Assembly (NCBI GenBank): GCA_020744425.1
Contig: JAGMUV010000001.1
Coordinates: 5,580,001 to 5,644,000, forward strand
DNA length: 64,000 bases
Direction: 5' to 3'
Origin: Dactylonectria macrodidyma
Taxonomy: Eukaryota; Ascomycota; Sordariomycetes; Hypocreales; Nectriaceae
Positions 47,292 to 58,796 of this stretch are shown piece after piece. The notes beneath the pieces were generated by a model, which saw nothing but the letters and a program-made list of their open reading frames with translations, made no database searches and was not told where the DNA came from. Position 1 is the first letter of the stretch. Each line of letters begins with the position of its first letter. Both the position numbers and the translations under genes were made by a program.

Positions 47292-48849
47292 ATGGAAAAG
47301 CAGCATACTACATTGTCTCCCAGCAGGGCTAGGCGGCGACGCTCCAGCTCCTCCGGCAAGTTGCCCACAAACAGTCCTGTCCGTTCTCGCTCGCCCGTGT
47401 CAACAGCTCTAGAGAGACCAGAAAGGTCTCGGAGCGATTCTGTGGCATCTTTTGCAGAAGTCTTTGCCGCCTTTCAGATAGAGGAAGGCTCCAAAAATCG
47501 CCACAGCGGTGGCTCTTCATCGCGCCCAGGCTCATATTACGGATCTGCCGTGTCGCCAACCGCCACCACTGGAGGACGACAAGACATCAGGGCAGCGCGC
47601 TACTTTCACTCAAGGCGAGTTAAACCGGGTGAAGTCGAAAAACCCTGGCTTGACAAGACAGACTCCAAGGAGAAATGGTATACAATATTCCCCATCGTGG
47701 GCATTCTCATCGGTCTCGGTCTCGCCGGCTTCCTTATCTGGGACGGATTGAGAAGTGTCGCCCACCACAAGTATTGCCCTGTCTTGGATGAAACATTCGC
47801 GTCCGGTATCGATCCCAAGATCTGGACCAAAGAAGTTGAGCTTGGTGGTTTCGGGTAAGCTGGCCCGCACCATTCACTCTTCTCATTCACATTGCTGACA
47901 CTTGCGTCACAGGAACGGTGAGTTTCAGCAGACAACTTCTGAAGAAGAGAACGTCTACATAGATGGCAGCAACTTGGTCATCAAGGCCACGCTTCAGGAT
48001 ACCAACTTAATGGAGAAAAATAATGTTGTGAATCTCCTGGAAGATGGAACATGCACCTCAAAGAGCTGGAACAATTGTGTTGCCGCGACCAACGTCACGG
48101 CAAGAAACTCAAGCGTTGTCCCTCCCGCCAAATCCGGCCGCATCAACACCAGGAAAGGCGCCAGCATCACATACGGTCGCGTCGAGGTAACCGCGAAGCT
48201 CCCTGAGGGCGATTGGCTGTGGCCGGCAATATGGATGCTACCCGTCGACAGCGTCTATGGTGACTGGCCTCGTTCTGGAGAAATCGACATCGCCGAGTCC
48301 CGCGGAAACAACTACACCTACGCACAGGGTGGAAGCAACATCGTCTCCTCTGCCCTACACTGAGGCCCTAACTCGGGCGGTGATGCCTGGCACAAGATCA
48401 GCAATAAGCGCCAGGCCCTACGCACCACATACAGTGCCGGTTTCAACACGTTTGGTCTGGAGTGGTCTCAGAAATACCTCTTTACTTACATCAACAACCG
48501 CCTCCTTCAAGTCACCTATACCAACTTCAAGAAGCCCATGTGGAATCGTGGCGGCTTCCCAGAAAAGGACGCCAACGGTACGCTCCTGGTCGACCCCTGG
48601 ACCAAGACAGGACACAACAATGCACCGTTCGACCAAGCTTTCTACTTGGTCCTAAACGTTGCTGTAGGTGGCACCAACGGTTGGTTTGAGGACTTCAAAT
48701 CTGGCAAGCCGTGGATAGATGACTCGGAAACTGCTAAAAGGGACTTTTGGAACGCTCGCGACCAATGGTACCCCACCTGGAAGTCTCCTACGCTCGAGGT
48801 TTCTCGGGTGGTCATGTTGCAGCAGTGCAACGGCAACAAGGATCTGTAA
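47292..48849 (+). pseudogene. GH16 membrane glucanase-like gene with one in-frame TGA
   Basis: Two exons (47292-47854, 47913-48849) form 500 codons with stop TAA at 48847. Family role: GH16 enzymes cut or remodel beta-1,3(4)-glucans or transfer glucan chains in the wall. Seen: a Ser/Arg-rich cytosolic N-terminus, a signal-anchor span at about 132-152 (type II membrane protein), and the GH16 active site GEIDIAES (ExDxxE, near residue 311). Codon 338 (48361-48363) is TGA where GH16 proteins expect Trp in a SALHWGP-type segment; everything after it (SGGDAWHKISNK, FGLEWSQKYLFTYINN, FYLVLNVAVGG) is still good GH16 sequence in the same frame. Termination there would remove much of the catalytic jelly roll. 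One lesion only: recent nonsense mutation, sequencing error, readthrough or RNA editing are all possible. No intron removing the TGA keeps the frame. Confidence 0.85.
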
Positions 48850-50835
48850 TAAACATGGCATCATGCTTGCAGTCCTACATTTCAATTCATAATACATCAT
48901 TATGCGGGCGTTTTAATAGATACAGTCTTGCGACCATCTATTTGATGAATAATATTGTTGAGACTACGCCGGGGGCTCCTTGGGCCACTGTAACGTGAGT
49001 GTAGCAGTGAGTATGACAGCCGCAGACTATAGCATGGTAGCCGTATCTAAAGCTTGACGGCTCTTAGTGGCGCTGTACTTTCTTTCGAAACGACGGCACC
49101 GTTGCGTTTAGTCCACCTTTCTGAATGGTTGGCTTGTCTAGGCTTCATTCCTGATGTGGCCTTTCCAGTTTTGTTTCTACGTAGTCCCCGATACTGTCCG
49201 CTGGCTGGAAAGACGGCTGGAAAGCTTTGACTCCATAGGTAAGTCCGATTGGTGTAAGTGTCGAGAGTTGAGGAATGCGCCACTATCCTTGGCGGGCTCG
49301 ATGAAGAATCGTCTCCATTCGGGCTTACCAGTGCCAGCCGACTAGGGAAATAGGAGGCCAATAAACGGGAAATTGGTAGTATTCGATACGAGTTGAGCGC
49401 CAGTGTTCATGCCGGGCCGCAGTCTATTCCGAGACAAGGCAATAAATAGAAGGATGCAAGGTGCGCTGAACTCCCGTCAGCCCATGTCTGGAAGAGAAGC
49501 TCGATGAGGCTAACTGTGTCTCACGTACGCAGGACCTCAACATTGCCGAGCCGATTCTCATGAATTCCGAATAGCACGCTTACGGGTCACCGTAGCTGTC
49601 GAGGATGAGGAAGGAAGGGCGTGTTATTGTTTACTGTGGCTCTTGCCCCAAATCCACTTTCCATCCTTCAGCTGGGACGCTCCAGGCTGATAGGTAGGTA
49701 GGTAAGCACTCGCCCTGGTCGAAGCCTCAGGCCGATTTCGAGACCTGTTTGACGCCTCCTCTTATCCTCACCTCCCTCGCAAGTGTTCTACCTTACGTAA
49801 GTATTAGGATTCTCCAACCCCAGCTCTCAAGTCTAGACTCACCCATCTTGATCAATTCAGCTGTTGATGCCCACCATCAGCGGCCGTCTAGCTCGGCCGC
49901 CATAGTACTCTCACAAAGTGAGGCTGTTTGCTTCCCACTCCCGCTGGCTCCTCATTTACGTCCCTCTTCCCTGGTTCTCCAAACTTCTGCTCATGACTGG
50001 TGTCTATTCCATAGCTCCTACAATGCTTTCCCTCGCTTTGAGACATATCAGTCAACGAGGTGACATAATGAGGAGCAGCAGCCAGTGTGGCCTGCAGGGT
50101 TCGAATAACGATGCAGCCATCTACAATTTAACAGGCTATCCACCACCATATTGCGTATACATCCGATCAGCCCACACAGATCGCCTTTAGTAGGGCAACA
50201 GATCCCTTAGCCTTGGCCTCTCGCAAGATCCACGTAAGTCTTGCTTGTTAGTGTTCAAGGTGCCACCATAACATTTGCCTAGTCGCATTCGTCAGGGCTC
50301 AGTGTGTCTTGGCTCCAAGGACCTCCCCCGATCGATACCCGGACTGTGTCGCCGAATCCGTCTATCCTCACCCCTCCCGCCTCTCATGATGCTTGCTTAC
50401 GTGCCTTCAAGCCACACGCGTCCAACTTGGTTCTGATCTGGATCTCACACTAGACCTCGGTCCTGGTTCATCCGTCACTGGCTGCTCACGACGCTACTCG
50501 CGACCTGTTATCCACTGGACGCCCATACCCAATCCATCTTCGTACTCGCTTTGCCCGTTGCTGTGGCGTCGTATTCCGTGCTCATTACCTCTTCACGCCT
50601 TCGACTCACCTTCGCTGCAAACTCCTCCTCTTTGGGCTATACGTCTCTACTCAATCGACCTATCTTTCTGGACAGCACTTCGTCGTCCCCTACAACTCCC
50701 GATGTACAAGTTAACCATTACCTTTTGAGGAATCCGTCAGTCTTCCACGAGCTTCCCGCCTTAGAAGGGCCTGGGGCCGTGCCTGCCCCGAAAGCGAGAC
50801 TATCAGGTTCTGGCTTCTCGATATCAAACATCAAA
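48850..50835. other. Long upstream region of the GT2 gene
   Basis: About 2 kb. From about 49740 to 50830 the plus strand is C/T-rich with many short ORFs, like a long fungal 5' leader, possibly with a leader intron. The reading frame of the GT2 gene stays open upstream to at least 50551 but has no ATG there. No separate gene recognised. Confidence 0.45.
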
Positions 50836-53620
50836 ATGGGTATCGGAACCTACATCAAGGCTCCCTCTGTGGCAGAGTTGGAGGCCGAGGAGAATAAGAG
50901 GGCCAGCAAGCGACTGTCTCGAATGTCACACATATCACACCCACCACCTTCACCACTACCCTCAATAGATGATGGGAAGAAAGTCGCTCCAATCGTCAGT
51001 GCCGCAGATCTCCAGGCTCCTTTCCCAGAATGCCCTGAAAAATTCTATCATAAGCCCAGTTTCAACGGCAGCAAGCCGATGATTGACGAAATCAAGGACG
51101 AAGTCATGGTCAACTATATCTATCAACAGCAATGCGCCCAGCTTTGGGTTGGTGACGATAGTGGTGAACTTGAGGGCGTGCTTCTACGCAAGAGCCGTGG
51201 CGAGTATATGGCATGCCCACCACAGCTAGGTATCTCACATTTCGCCATTGCATGCTCCGCTCTCGATCTCCAGGTAAGACACACATTCGAGCTTAAGTCG
51301 ATCTCAAACTGATAAACTTCTAGTGTGCCATGACTGTCAACTCGCGAGTTATCAAGACCTTTCTTCAATGGTCTCCGGATGCAGTTGATGTCCCACTGAT
51401 GAATGGCCTTCGGGTTCAGATTCTTTCTACCATCTCCGATCTCCCGAGAGCACGCAAGCATCACTTCGGTGCTTTTATTGCTGATGTCGGTTTACTTGTT
51501 GTCTGGGATGATGAAGCCACAAATCTCATCGCTCAAGCTAGAATGATCGAAAATGAGCTCAAGGAGGTAGTGTCGAACTCAGACAACATGGATGATAATT
51601 GTGAGATACAAGAAGGCGTCGGGTACAAGATTGATGCGGAAAGCGGGGAGATCAAGCCTGAGGTTCGCCCAATTCACTTGCAGAACGCCCTCATGGTTTC
51701 TGCCACCCTGATTCTAGTCGCTACTGCCCTCGGTGCTGGTTGGAGGCAACTGGCCATCGAAGTGTCGATCGACGGAAACTACACCCGCCTCGCCTTTCTG
51801 TGTCTCACGCCTATTCAAATATTCTTCACACTCTTCATTAGCCAAGTCATCATCGGTTGCCTAGCTCAAATATTGGGCCCCATTTCTCAGTTGAACGTCA
51901 ACTCCAAGTTCTATTCGGCAAGACCTCCCCCAAGACTACAGAGCTCAACTCTGCCACATGTCACCATCCAATGCCCTGTATACAAAGAAGGCCTCAGGGG
52001 TGTTATTGAGCCCACCATCAAGTCGCTGAGGCAAGCCATGTCGACATACGAACTTCAGGGTGGCTCAATAAATATGTTTATCAATGATGATGCTCTTCAA
52101 GTCCTACCTGAGGAAGAGCGCGATGCCCGCATCAATTTCTACGCCGAAAACAACATTGGTTGGGTCGCTCGCCCAAAGCACGACGAGAACGGATTCCAGC
52201 GCAAGGGCAAGTTCAAGAAGGCTTCCAACATGAACTTTGCACTCATGATCTCTTGTCGCGTTGAAGGAAAGTTGTTGTTGGTCGAGCGCGCGCACGACTG
52301 GTCCCAGGCCGATGAGGCCTTGGCCTATGAGCAGGCCCTGAAAGAAGTGCTCGAAGAGGATGGCCGTGCCTGGGCAGATGGCAATATTCGCGTTGGCGAC
52401 TACATCATCCTAGTTGACTCTGATACTCGCGTACCCAACGACTGTATACTTGATGCTGTTTCAGAAATGGACCAGTCTCCCGATGTTGCCATTATACAGT
52501 TCTCTTCCAGTGTCATGCAGGTCGTTGGGACTTACTTTGAGAACGGAGTTACCTTCTTCACCAAACTTATCTACTCTGCAATCCGTTATGCCGTCGCCAA
52601 CGGTGATGTGTCCCCTTTTGTCGGCCACAATGCTATCCTTCGTTGGTCTGCTATTCAACAGGTTGCCTATCACGATGAGGATGGTTATGACAAGTTCTGG
52701 TCCGAGAGCAACGTGTCTGAAGATTTTGACATGTCTCTTCGCCTTCAGTGTAGTGGCTACATCATTCGCTTAGCGGCCTGGGCGAGTGAAGGTTTCAAGG
52801 AAGGTGTATCTTTGACTATGTACGACGAGCTGGCCCGCTGGGAGAAGTACGCCTATGGTTGCAACGAACTTCTCTTAAACCCTATTCGCACCTGGCTCTG
52901 GCGTGGCCCCTTCACTCCCCTCTTCCGCCGCTTTCTCTTTTCCAATATTCCCTTCAGCTCCAAGATCAACATCATCTCCTACATTGGAACATACTACGCC
53001 ATTGGTGCAGCTTGGATCCTGGCCTCTGTGAACTACTTCCTGGTGGGCTGGTACAATGGTTACCTTGACTGGTTCTATTTGGACTCATGGAAGGTTTTGT
53101 TGTCCATACTTATCGTCTTCAATGGCCTTGCAAACATTGCACTAGCCGCAATGAGATGTCGCGTTGGCGAGAGGAACATTCTCGGTTCTTTGTTTGAGAA
53201 CTTCAAATGGACATTGATGCTTGCCATCTTTCTAGGTGGCCTGTCATTACATGTTAGCCAAGCACTCTTGGCCCACATGTTTGAGGTCGACATGACATGG
53301 GGTGCTACATCCAAGGAGGCAGAAGACTCTAATTTTTTCATCGAGGTGCCCAAGGCCTTCAAGAAAGTGAGCCCTACTCTACCCTTATTGCACATCTCCT
53401 CAATAATTTTGCTAATTTTCACATTTAGTTCAAATTCTCGATTACGTTCTCCCTTCTGTTCATTGTCGGCATAGTCATACTAGCCATCGCGCCGTTTGTA
53501 CCCTACGACTGGCGTGTTACAAACTTCGTCGCCATTGTACCCATCGCCACTATCTTGGCTAGCCACTTCCTCCTCCCGTTGGCTCTCAACCCGGCTCTAT
53601 TAACTTTCGCCTCCAAATAG
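50836..53620 (+). CDS. Multi-pass family 2 glycosyltransferase (polysaccharide synthase-like)
   Basis: Three exons (50836-51273, 51324-53366, 53429-53620), 890 residues. Family role: processive GT-A synthases (chitin, hyaluronan, cellulose-like) polymerising sugar from UDP-sugars through the membrane. Seen: a soluble N-terminal region of about 280 residues, two spans (about 288-355: ALMVSATLILVATALGAGW and LTPIQIFFTLFISQVII), then the GT domain with VTIQCPVYKE, a first acidic motif FINDDA, DYIILVDSDTRVP (DxD), SEDFDMSLRLQ (ED motif), and a degenerate QxxRW region (ELARWEKYAYG), followed by at least five C-terminal spans. This differs from classical chitin synthases (no QRRRW). The first in-frame ATG is 50836, used here. 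The polymer made is unknown; wall or surface polysaccharide synthesis is inferred. Confidence 0.88.
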
Positions 53621-54303
53621 TTGAAGAGGTCTAAATCATGGGACTGATCTCTTGAATTTCTTCCTTCCCTTGTGTTAGATGAGAACATAGGTAAACTCCC
53701 TCGGCCATAGACATGATAAGAGCTTGGTGGTTGCTAAGAAGCAGACAGGGAGGGTTCCATATGTCTGTCGAAATTTATAGAACTCGCACCGAGAAGGTAC
53801 AAATTCATGCCATGATAGTTTCAACACAGAATTTAGTGTCCGATATCAGTCATTTTTTCTCGATTCACCGGCGAATAAACATGTCTAGAGCATAATGAAG
53901 CAGCAGGCCGTCATTCAAAGCGGGGATTAAATTGTGGTATGTAGTAAGCATGATTTTCATTCAAACATGTCTATGTAGGTAACAACTAACGCCTCTATAC
54001 CGGCCGGAGCAGTCTAAATGCCGTGGTCTGGTCTATCTACTTCTACGTACGCATCACAACCGTGTATGCTCTCATCAAACCCGCTATCTCGGGGTCATGA
54101 CGTATCAGGCCCGGGCACGTTGAGACTTCCAACATGATGCCTGCTACTCTATGATGCGACAAAAAGCATGCAAAATGCATCAAGATAAGTTATCCGCCAC
54201 ACACGACAATTCAACCCAGAAAATGAACCCCGAGAACCAAGACGGAAAAAATCCGACAAGAACCAAACAGAAATTCGAACTAGCTTTTAAGTCTTCCCCG
54301 TCC
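53621..54303. other. Convergent intergenic region (GT2 / eEF3 3' ends)
   Basis: About 680 bases of 3' flanking sequence for both genes; no gene recognised. Confidence 0.5.
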
Positions 54304-57300
54304 TTAGTTGTCCTCGTCATCGGTGTCGGGAGGGTGGGGTGTGCCCTTGGGGCTGTTGAGCCAGTCGATGTGACGGAGGCGGCGACGGACCTCACGCTCC
54401 TTGACCTCCTTCTTGGTCATCTTGCGCTTCTTCTTGGCGCGGAACTTCATCTCTGAGTTGTCCTCGACGCCCGAGTTGACGGCACTGCTGACGACCGAGT
54501 TGGCGGCGGTGCTGACGGCGGTACTGGTCACGCCGCTGCCGGGACGGCTGTCCTCGAAGCGGTCGAGGCTGATGGCAGCGTTGCCCTTCTGTGCGACGCG
54601 GCCATCGCGGACGTGCCACTGCTCGGAGCAGAGGGCGCCGACGAACTCCTCGTTATGGGAAATGAGGATGACACCACCCTTGAACTCGCGGATGGCGACA
54701 GCGAGGCCACCAAGGGAGTCACGATCCAAGAAGTTAGTAGGCTCGTCGAGCACCAGCAAATGGGGGTTGTTCCACATCGCGCCGGCAATGACGACCTTGA
54801 CCTTTTGGCCACCAGAAAGGGAGCCGATCTCATTGTGGTTGGCAATCTCGGGGTCGAGGCCGAGATCCTCAAAGTGCTTAGAGATGACCGAGGGCTGGAG
54901 CTCACGGTAACCCAAACCCTCGCGCGACGCCTCGTGATCGTCGAACTCCTGCACGAGCTTGTCGAAGCCCAGCTGGAGAAGGGTCTCACGAGAGATCTGG
55001 CTGTTGTGCTTGGGCAAAAGGCCGCGCCATTTACTACTTCATGTTAGCATCGCAAGCGAATCGCCAGGGGAATGGGGTCAGCTTACACTTCGTATTGGAA
55101 AGTCTTCTTGTACTTCTGTCGACCGACAAGGGCCTCGACCTGTCGAGAAGACTTGCCGTCCTTGAGGTCAACCCACTTGTCCATCTGAGCCTTGTCGGCA
55201 TCAGAAACCATGCGAGTCTGCTTCATGTGGACCTCTCGGTCATCACCATGGGCGTATCGCCATTGGAGGTACTGGTTAGGGGTCTTTTCGAGATGCATCT
55301 CGACGTGCTCCAGGGCGTGCTGTTTGATGTAGCCGATACGGAGGTTAGGGTGCTTCTCAACCCTTCCGGAGGAGGGAATGGTCTCTCCGGTGAGCAGCTT
55401 GATGAGAGTCGATTTGCCAGCACCATTGGGGCCGATGATGGCAACGCGGGATGACAGGGTAAGCTGGCATGAGACTTCGGAGAGGGAGGGCTTGGCAGCT
55501 CCGGGGTAGCTGAAGTCCACGTTGGTCATGCGGATGATGGCTCGGGTGTTCGACTTGACACCGGTGAGGATACCCGGAGGAGGGAACTTGAACTGAACGT
55601 TGGAGGCCGAAAGAGTGTAGTAGCTCTTGGCCTCGGGGCGGATCTTTACAAAGGCGTTCAGGTTGCCCTTGAAGCAGGCCAGCTTCTTACCAGGTTCGTA
55701 GTGGTAGATATCAGTCGTGACGTTGTCGAGGAAGCCAGAGTCGTGAGAGACGATCAGGCTGGTGATGTCGGGGTGGGTCTTGAGGTAATTCTCCAGCCAG
55801 GCAATGTTGGCAACATCGAGATGGTTAGTAGGTTCGTCCAGGAGAAGGACATCGGCGCGCTGTAGCATGGCTCGGGCCAGAGCCAACTTCATCTTCCAAC
55901 CACCAGAGAGGGAGCCAACTTTCTCGGCTTGTCGGCCCTCGGGGCCTGCGCTGAAACCGAACTCGGTCAGAACCTCAGAAATACGCTCCATACCCTGAGA
56001 AGCAATCTCGGGGTCCTTGGCAACGAACTCGAGGATGCTAATATCAGCATCCTCACCCTGGTTGTGCTCAACGAAGCAGGTTCTCAAAACGTCCTGGGGA
56101 GGGAAGCCCTCGAGCTTGCCGTTGGCAATGCTTCGCATCAGGGTCGACTTTCCAGCACCGTTTCGGCCGCAAAGACCGTAGCGGTGGCCCTTGAGCAGTC
56201 GCAGGTTGGTGTGAGAGAGGAGCAGCATACCGCCGTAGGCCAGGGAGAAGTCAGCGTTGACAATCTCAATCTCGCCATCATCCTCCTTCTCGGGGACACC
56301 GTAGCGCTTCTCATCCTCTTCGACGTAATGCTTCTGAACGGCATCAGCGACCTTCTGGGCAGCCTCAGGATCCTTCATCAGGCTCTTGAGGTAGGGGCTG
56401 ATACGCGCGGCGATGCGGGTAACAAAGCGGTAGTTGACGTCGATGGCAACCATTTCGGAAATGTAGGAGCGCAGAGACTTGTAGAAATCAACATGGCCGG
56501 CGAGACCTCGGTTCAGCTTGATCTGCTCATCAAGAACCTTGGCGACGTCGTCGCCAGAGGTGCGGGCAATAATATCCTGGTCGTTACCCATAGCCTTCTC
56601 CATGGTAGCGAGCGCCCGCTCGGCGAGCTCTCGGACCTCGGGGAGGGAGGCTCGGTCTGTGACGCCCTTGACACCAGGCGTCAGCTTGGGAAGGAAAGTT
56701 CTGGCCTCGATGGGATCGTGGACAAGCTTGGTCAAGTTCTCGACAATGACGACAGTCTGGCGCAGGACCTCCTGTGCTGTGCTGGGGTTGTTGAGGGATC
56801 GCTCGAGGAAGGGGGTCAACAGAGCGAGGACCGGAGAAGTGACGATGGCGACAAAGGTGGTCATGGAAAGGGCGTGGATGGCCTTCTGGAGGGTCTGGGT
56901 GGAGGGGTGCTGCATGGTGTCGATGAGGAGAGGGATTCGGGGGGCGACATCATCGTTGGAGAGCAGGGAGGTGATCGAGGTCATGGTCAGGACGGCCTGC
57001 TTCTCAACCTCAGCCTTGAGGTCGTGCATACCACCCTCGACGATAGGGATAAGGCCGGCGAGCTGGCCTCCCATGGCCTCGCGGAGTACATCCTTGTCGA
57101 GGGCCTCCTCCTTGGTGCCTCCGGCGGTGAGCTTGGCCTTGTCGGCCATCTTCTGCATCAGCTTGTAAGCACCGACAGTGCCCTGCCACTTGCCCGTCTT
57201 CTTAGACAGATAGGCGGTCAGGGCGGGCAGCAAGCCGACGACGAGAGCCTCGGAGCTCAGGTTAGTGAAGACGGCATCGAGGCCGTACTGGGCGGCATCG

Positions 57301-57701
57301 CGGACCACGGCGCCCTTGTCGGAGAGGGCATCGAGGGCACAAGCAACCATGCCGCCATCCTGGAGGACGAGGGCGACCTCGCTGACGGGCTGGCGGGGGA
57401 GGAAGCGCTCAAAGATGGCGCCAAGGAGGTTCTGGCTGGACTCGCGACGAAGTCCAGACTTCTTATCGGCGGCGGCCTTCTTGATCTCGGCCAGGATGCC
57501 GTAGTCGCTGAGGCCCGCAAAGCCGACCGAGGAGAGCAGGATCTCGCACAGGGCGTAGCAGGCGTCGATGGAGGCAGCCGACGTCTTGGCCGTGAAGATG
57601 GTGTTGAGCAGGTCGTTAACCGTCTCCTGCGACGGCGGGGGCGGGGCGTCCTTGGACACCATCGTCGGGTGCACCGACGGCGGCGAGACGGGGTGAGGCA
57701 T
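54304..57701 (-). CDS. TEF3: Translation elongation factor 3 (eEF3, ABC-F ATPase)
   Basis: Two exons (57701-55087, 55033-54304), 1114 residues, slightly longer than yeast eEF3 (1044). Role: fungal-specific ribosome-associated ATPase that drives E-site tRNA release during elongation. Seen: an N-terminal HEAT-repeat region (about 20-330), a four-helix linker, ABC1 with Walker A GRNGAGKST (about 512-520), signature SLSGGW (about 595) and Walker B LLLDEPTNHLD; ABC2 with GPNGAGKST (about 756-764), the inserted chromodomain (around VKWRGLLPK and after), signature SLSGGQK (about 940), and a Lys/Arg-rich then acidic C-terminus. The intron splits a Val codon of QYEVKW. ATG 57701 is followed by a Pro-rich extension; a second in-frame ATG 13 codons on gives MVSKDAP and could also be used. 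High-GC, strongly biased codons fit high expression and explain the long antisense ORF. Confidence 0.95.
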
Positions 57702-58796
57702 CGCTGCGGGATACAGCCTCAGATCTCGATGATTGTCTGTGAGAAAGGAAGCCTGGGGACGCTGGACGGAGGGGGAGCAAAACCAGCGACGCCCTTTGTG
57801 TTGCAAGACGAGATGCGAGAGCGAGATAACGAGAGAAGTGAGAGAAAGGAAGACGGCTCTCGCTTGTTGGTTTGGGTTGGGCCGCCGCCACAGCCTCCGT
57901 TCCAAACTAATGGTCAGCAAATTGTGGCAGCGCCTGAAATTTTTTTCTTATCTGACTGCCAAACCCAGCCGAACAATGCCTTATCGCCCCGGTATCCCCG
58001 CTTGCCCCTCGCCTGAATCCCTGACATGCTCCACCAAAGATCTAACCAATCCCTTTCCACGTGCAAATCCTGTCCAACGTCACTGGCGGCCGACACTTAC
58101 CCTACACTCGGCGATACGGATGAGGAAACGATGCAGGGCACCTTCTAATTGTAGCATAGAACTTGGACATCTTTACCATAAGGTATGTTATTGCTCTCGT
58201 TGGGGATGTTCTCTTCTTCTGTACTTTTCTCCTTTATTGTCGTTGTTATGTAGGTAAATTTAGTCGTACAGGTAGGTAATTTTGGACCTTAACTGAAGTA
58301 AGTAGTGTCCAAAGTGTAATATGGATCGTCAGCTGAGTGAGACATGCTCTGGGACGGCTTATGCTCAAACATATAATGCACCAGCACCGTATCGACTTGC
58401 GCGGCCAAGGAGAAAAAAAAACTGGATTCATCGAGCTGAACTGCAATGGGACAAGTATCTACAATAGCACAAGACAACGAAGTCCGACTTGTCTGGATTG
58501 AAATCTAAGTATTGCATACCAACCCAGTAGATAGGTAGCTCCATATCACCCCACTCCGTCCCCCAGCGTCAACGCCTTTTTGCTGGCAAAGCCCGCATTC
58601 CATCAAACATGATACAAGAAATAATACATGAGGTCAACTATCAAGGGTATAATAAAAAAGACATTACAGGGGAATCACCCCTCAGTGTTGTAGAAAAATC
58701 GTCGATGCTTCCCAGAAGTCACGCCGCTCATATCAAGAAAAGAACAAAGGGACAAAAGAAAAAGACGCGTTAAGCCCAATTCAAGTGCGCCATCCA
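57702..58796. other. Upstream region of eEF3 gene
   Basis: About 1.1 kb. On the minus strand the last 200 bases before the eEF3 start are C/T-rich, as expected for a strongly expressed leader. No gene recognised. Confidence 0.5.

Noticed and set aside
48329..48396. An intron that would remove the in-frame TGA of the GH16 gene
   Set aside because: Its 68-nt length shifts the frame, and it would delete a conserved GH16 segment.
55929..58016. A 695-codon ORF on the plus strand opposite eEF3
   Set aside because: It is the antisense shadow of a highly codon-biased, GC-rich gene; the peptide is Gly/Leu/Val/Asp-rich with no recognisable domain and begins at no credible start context.
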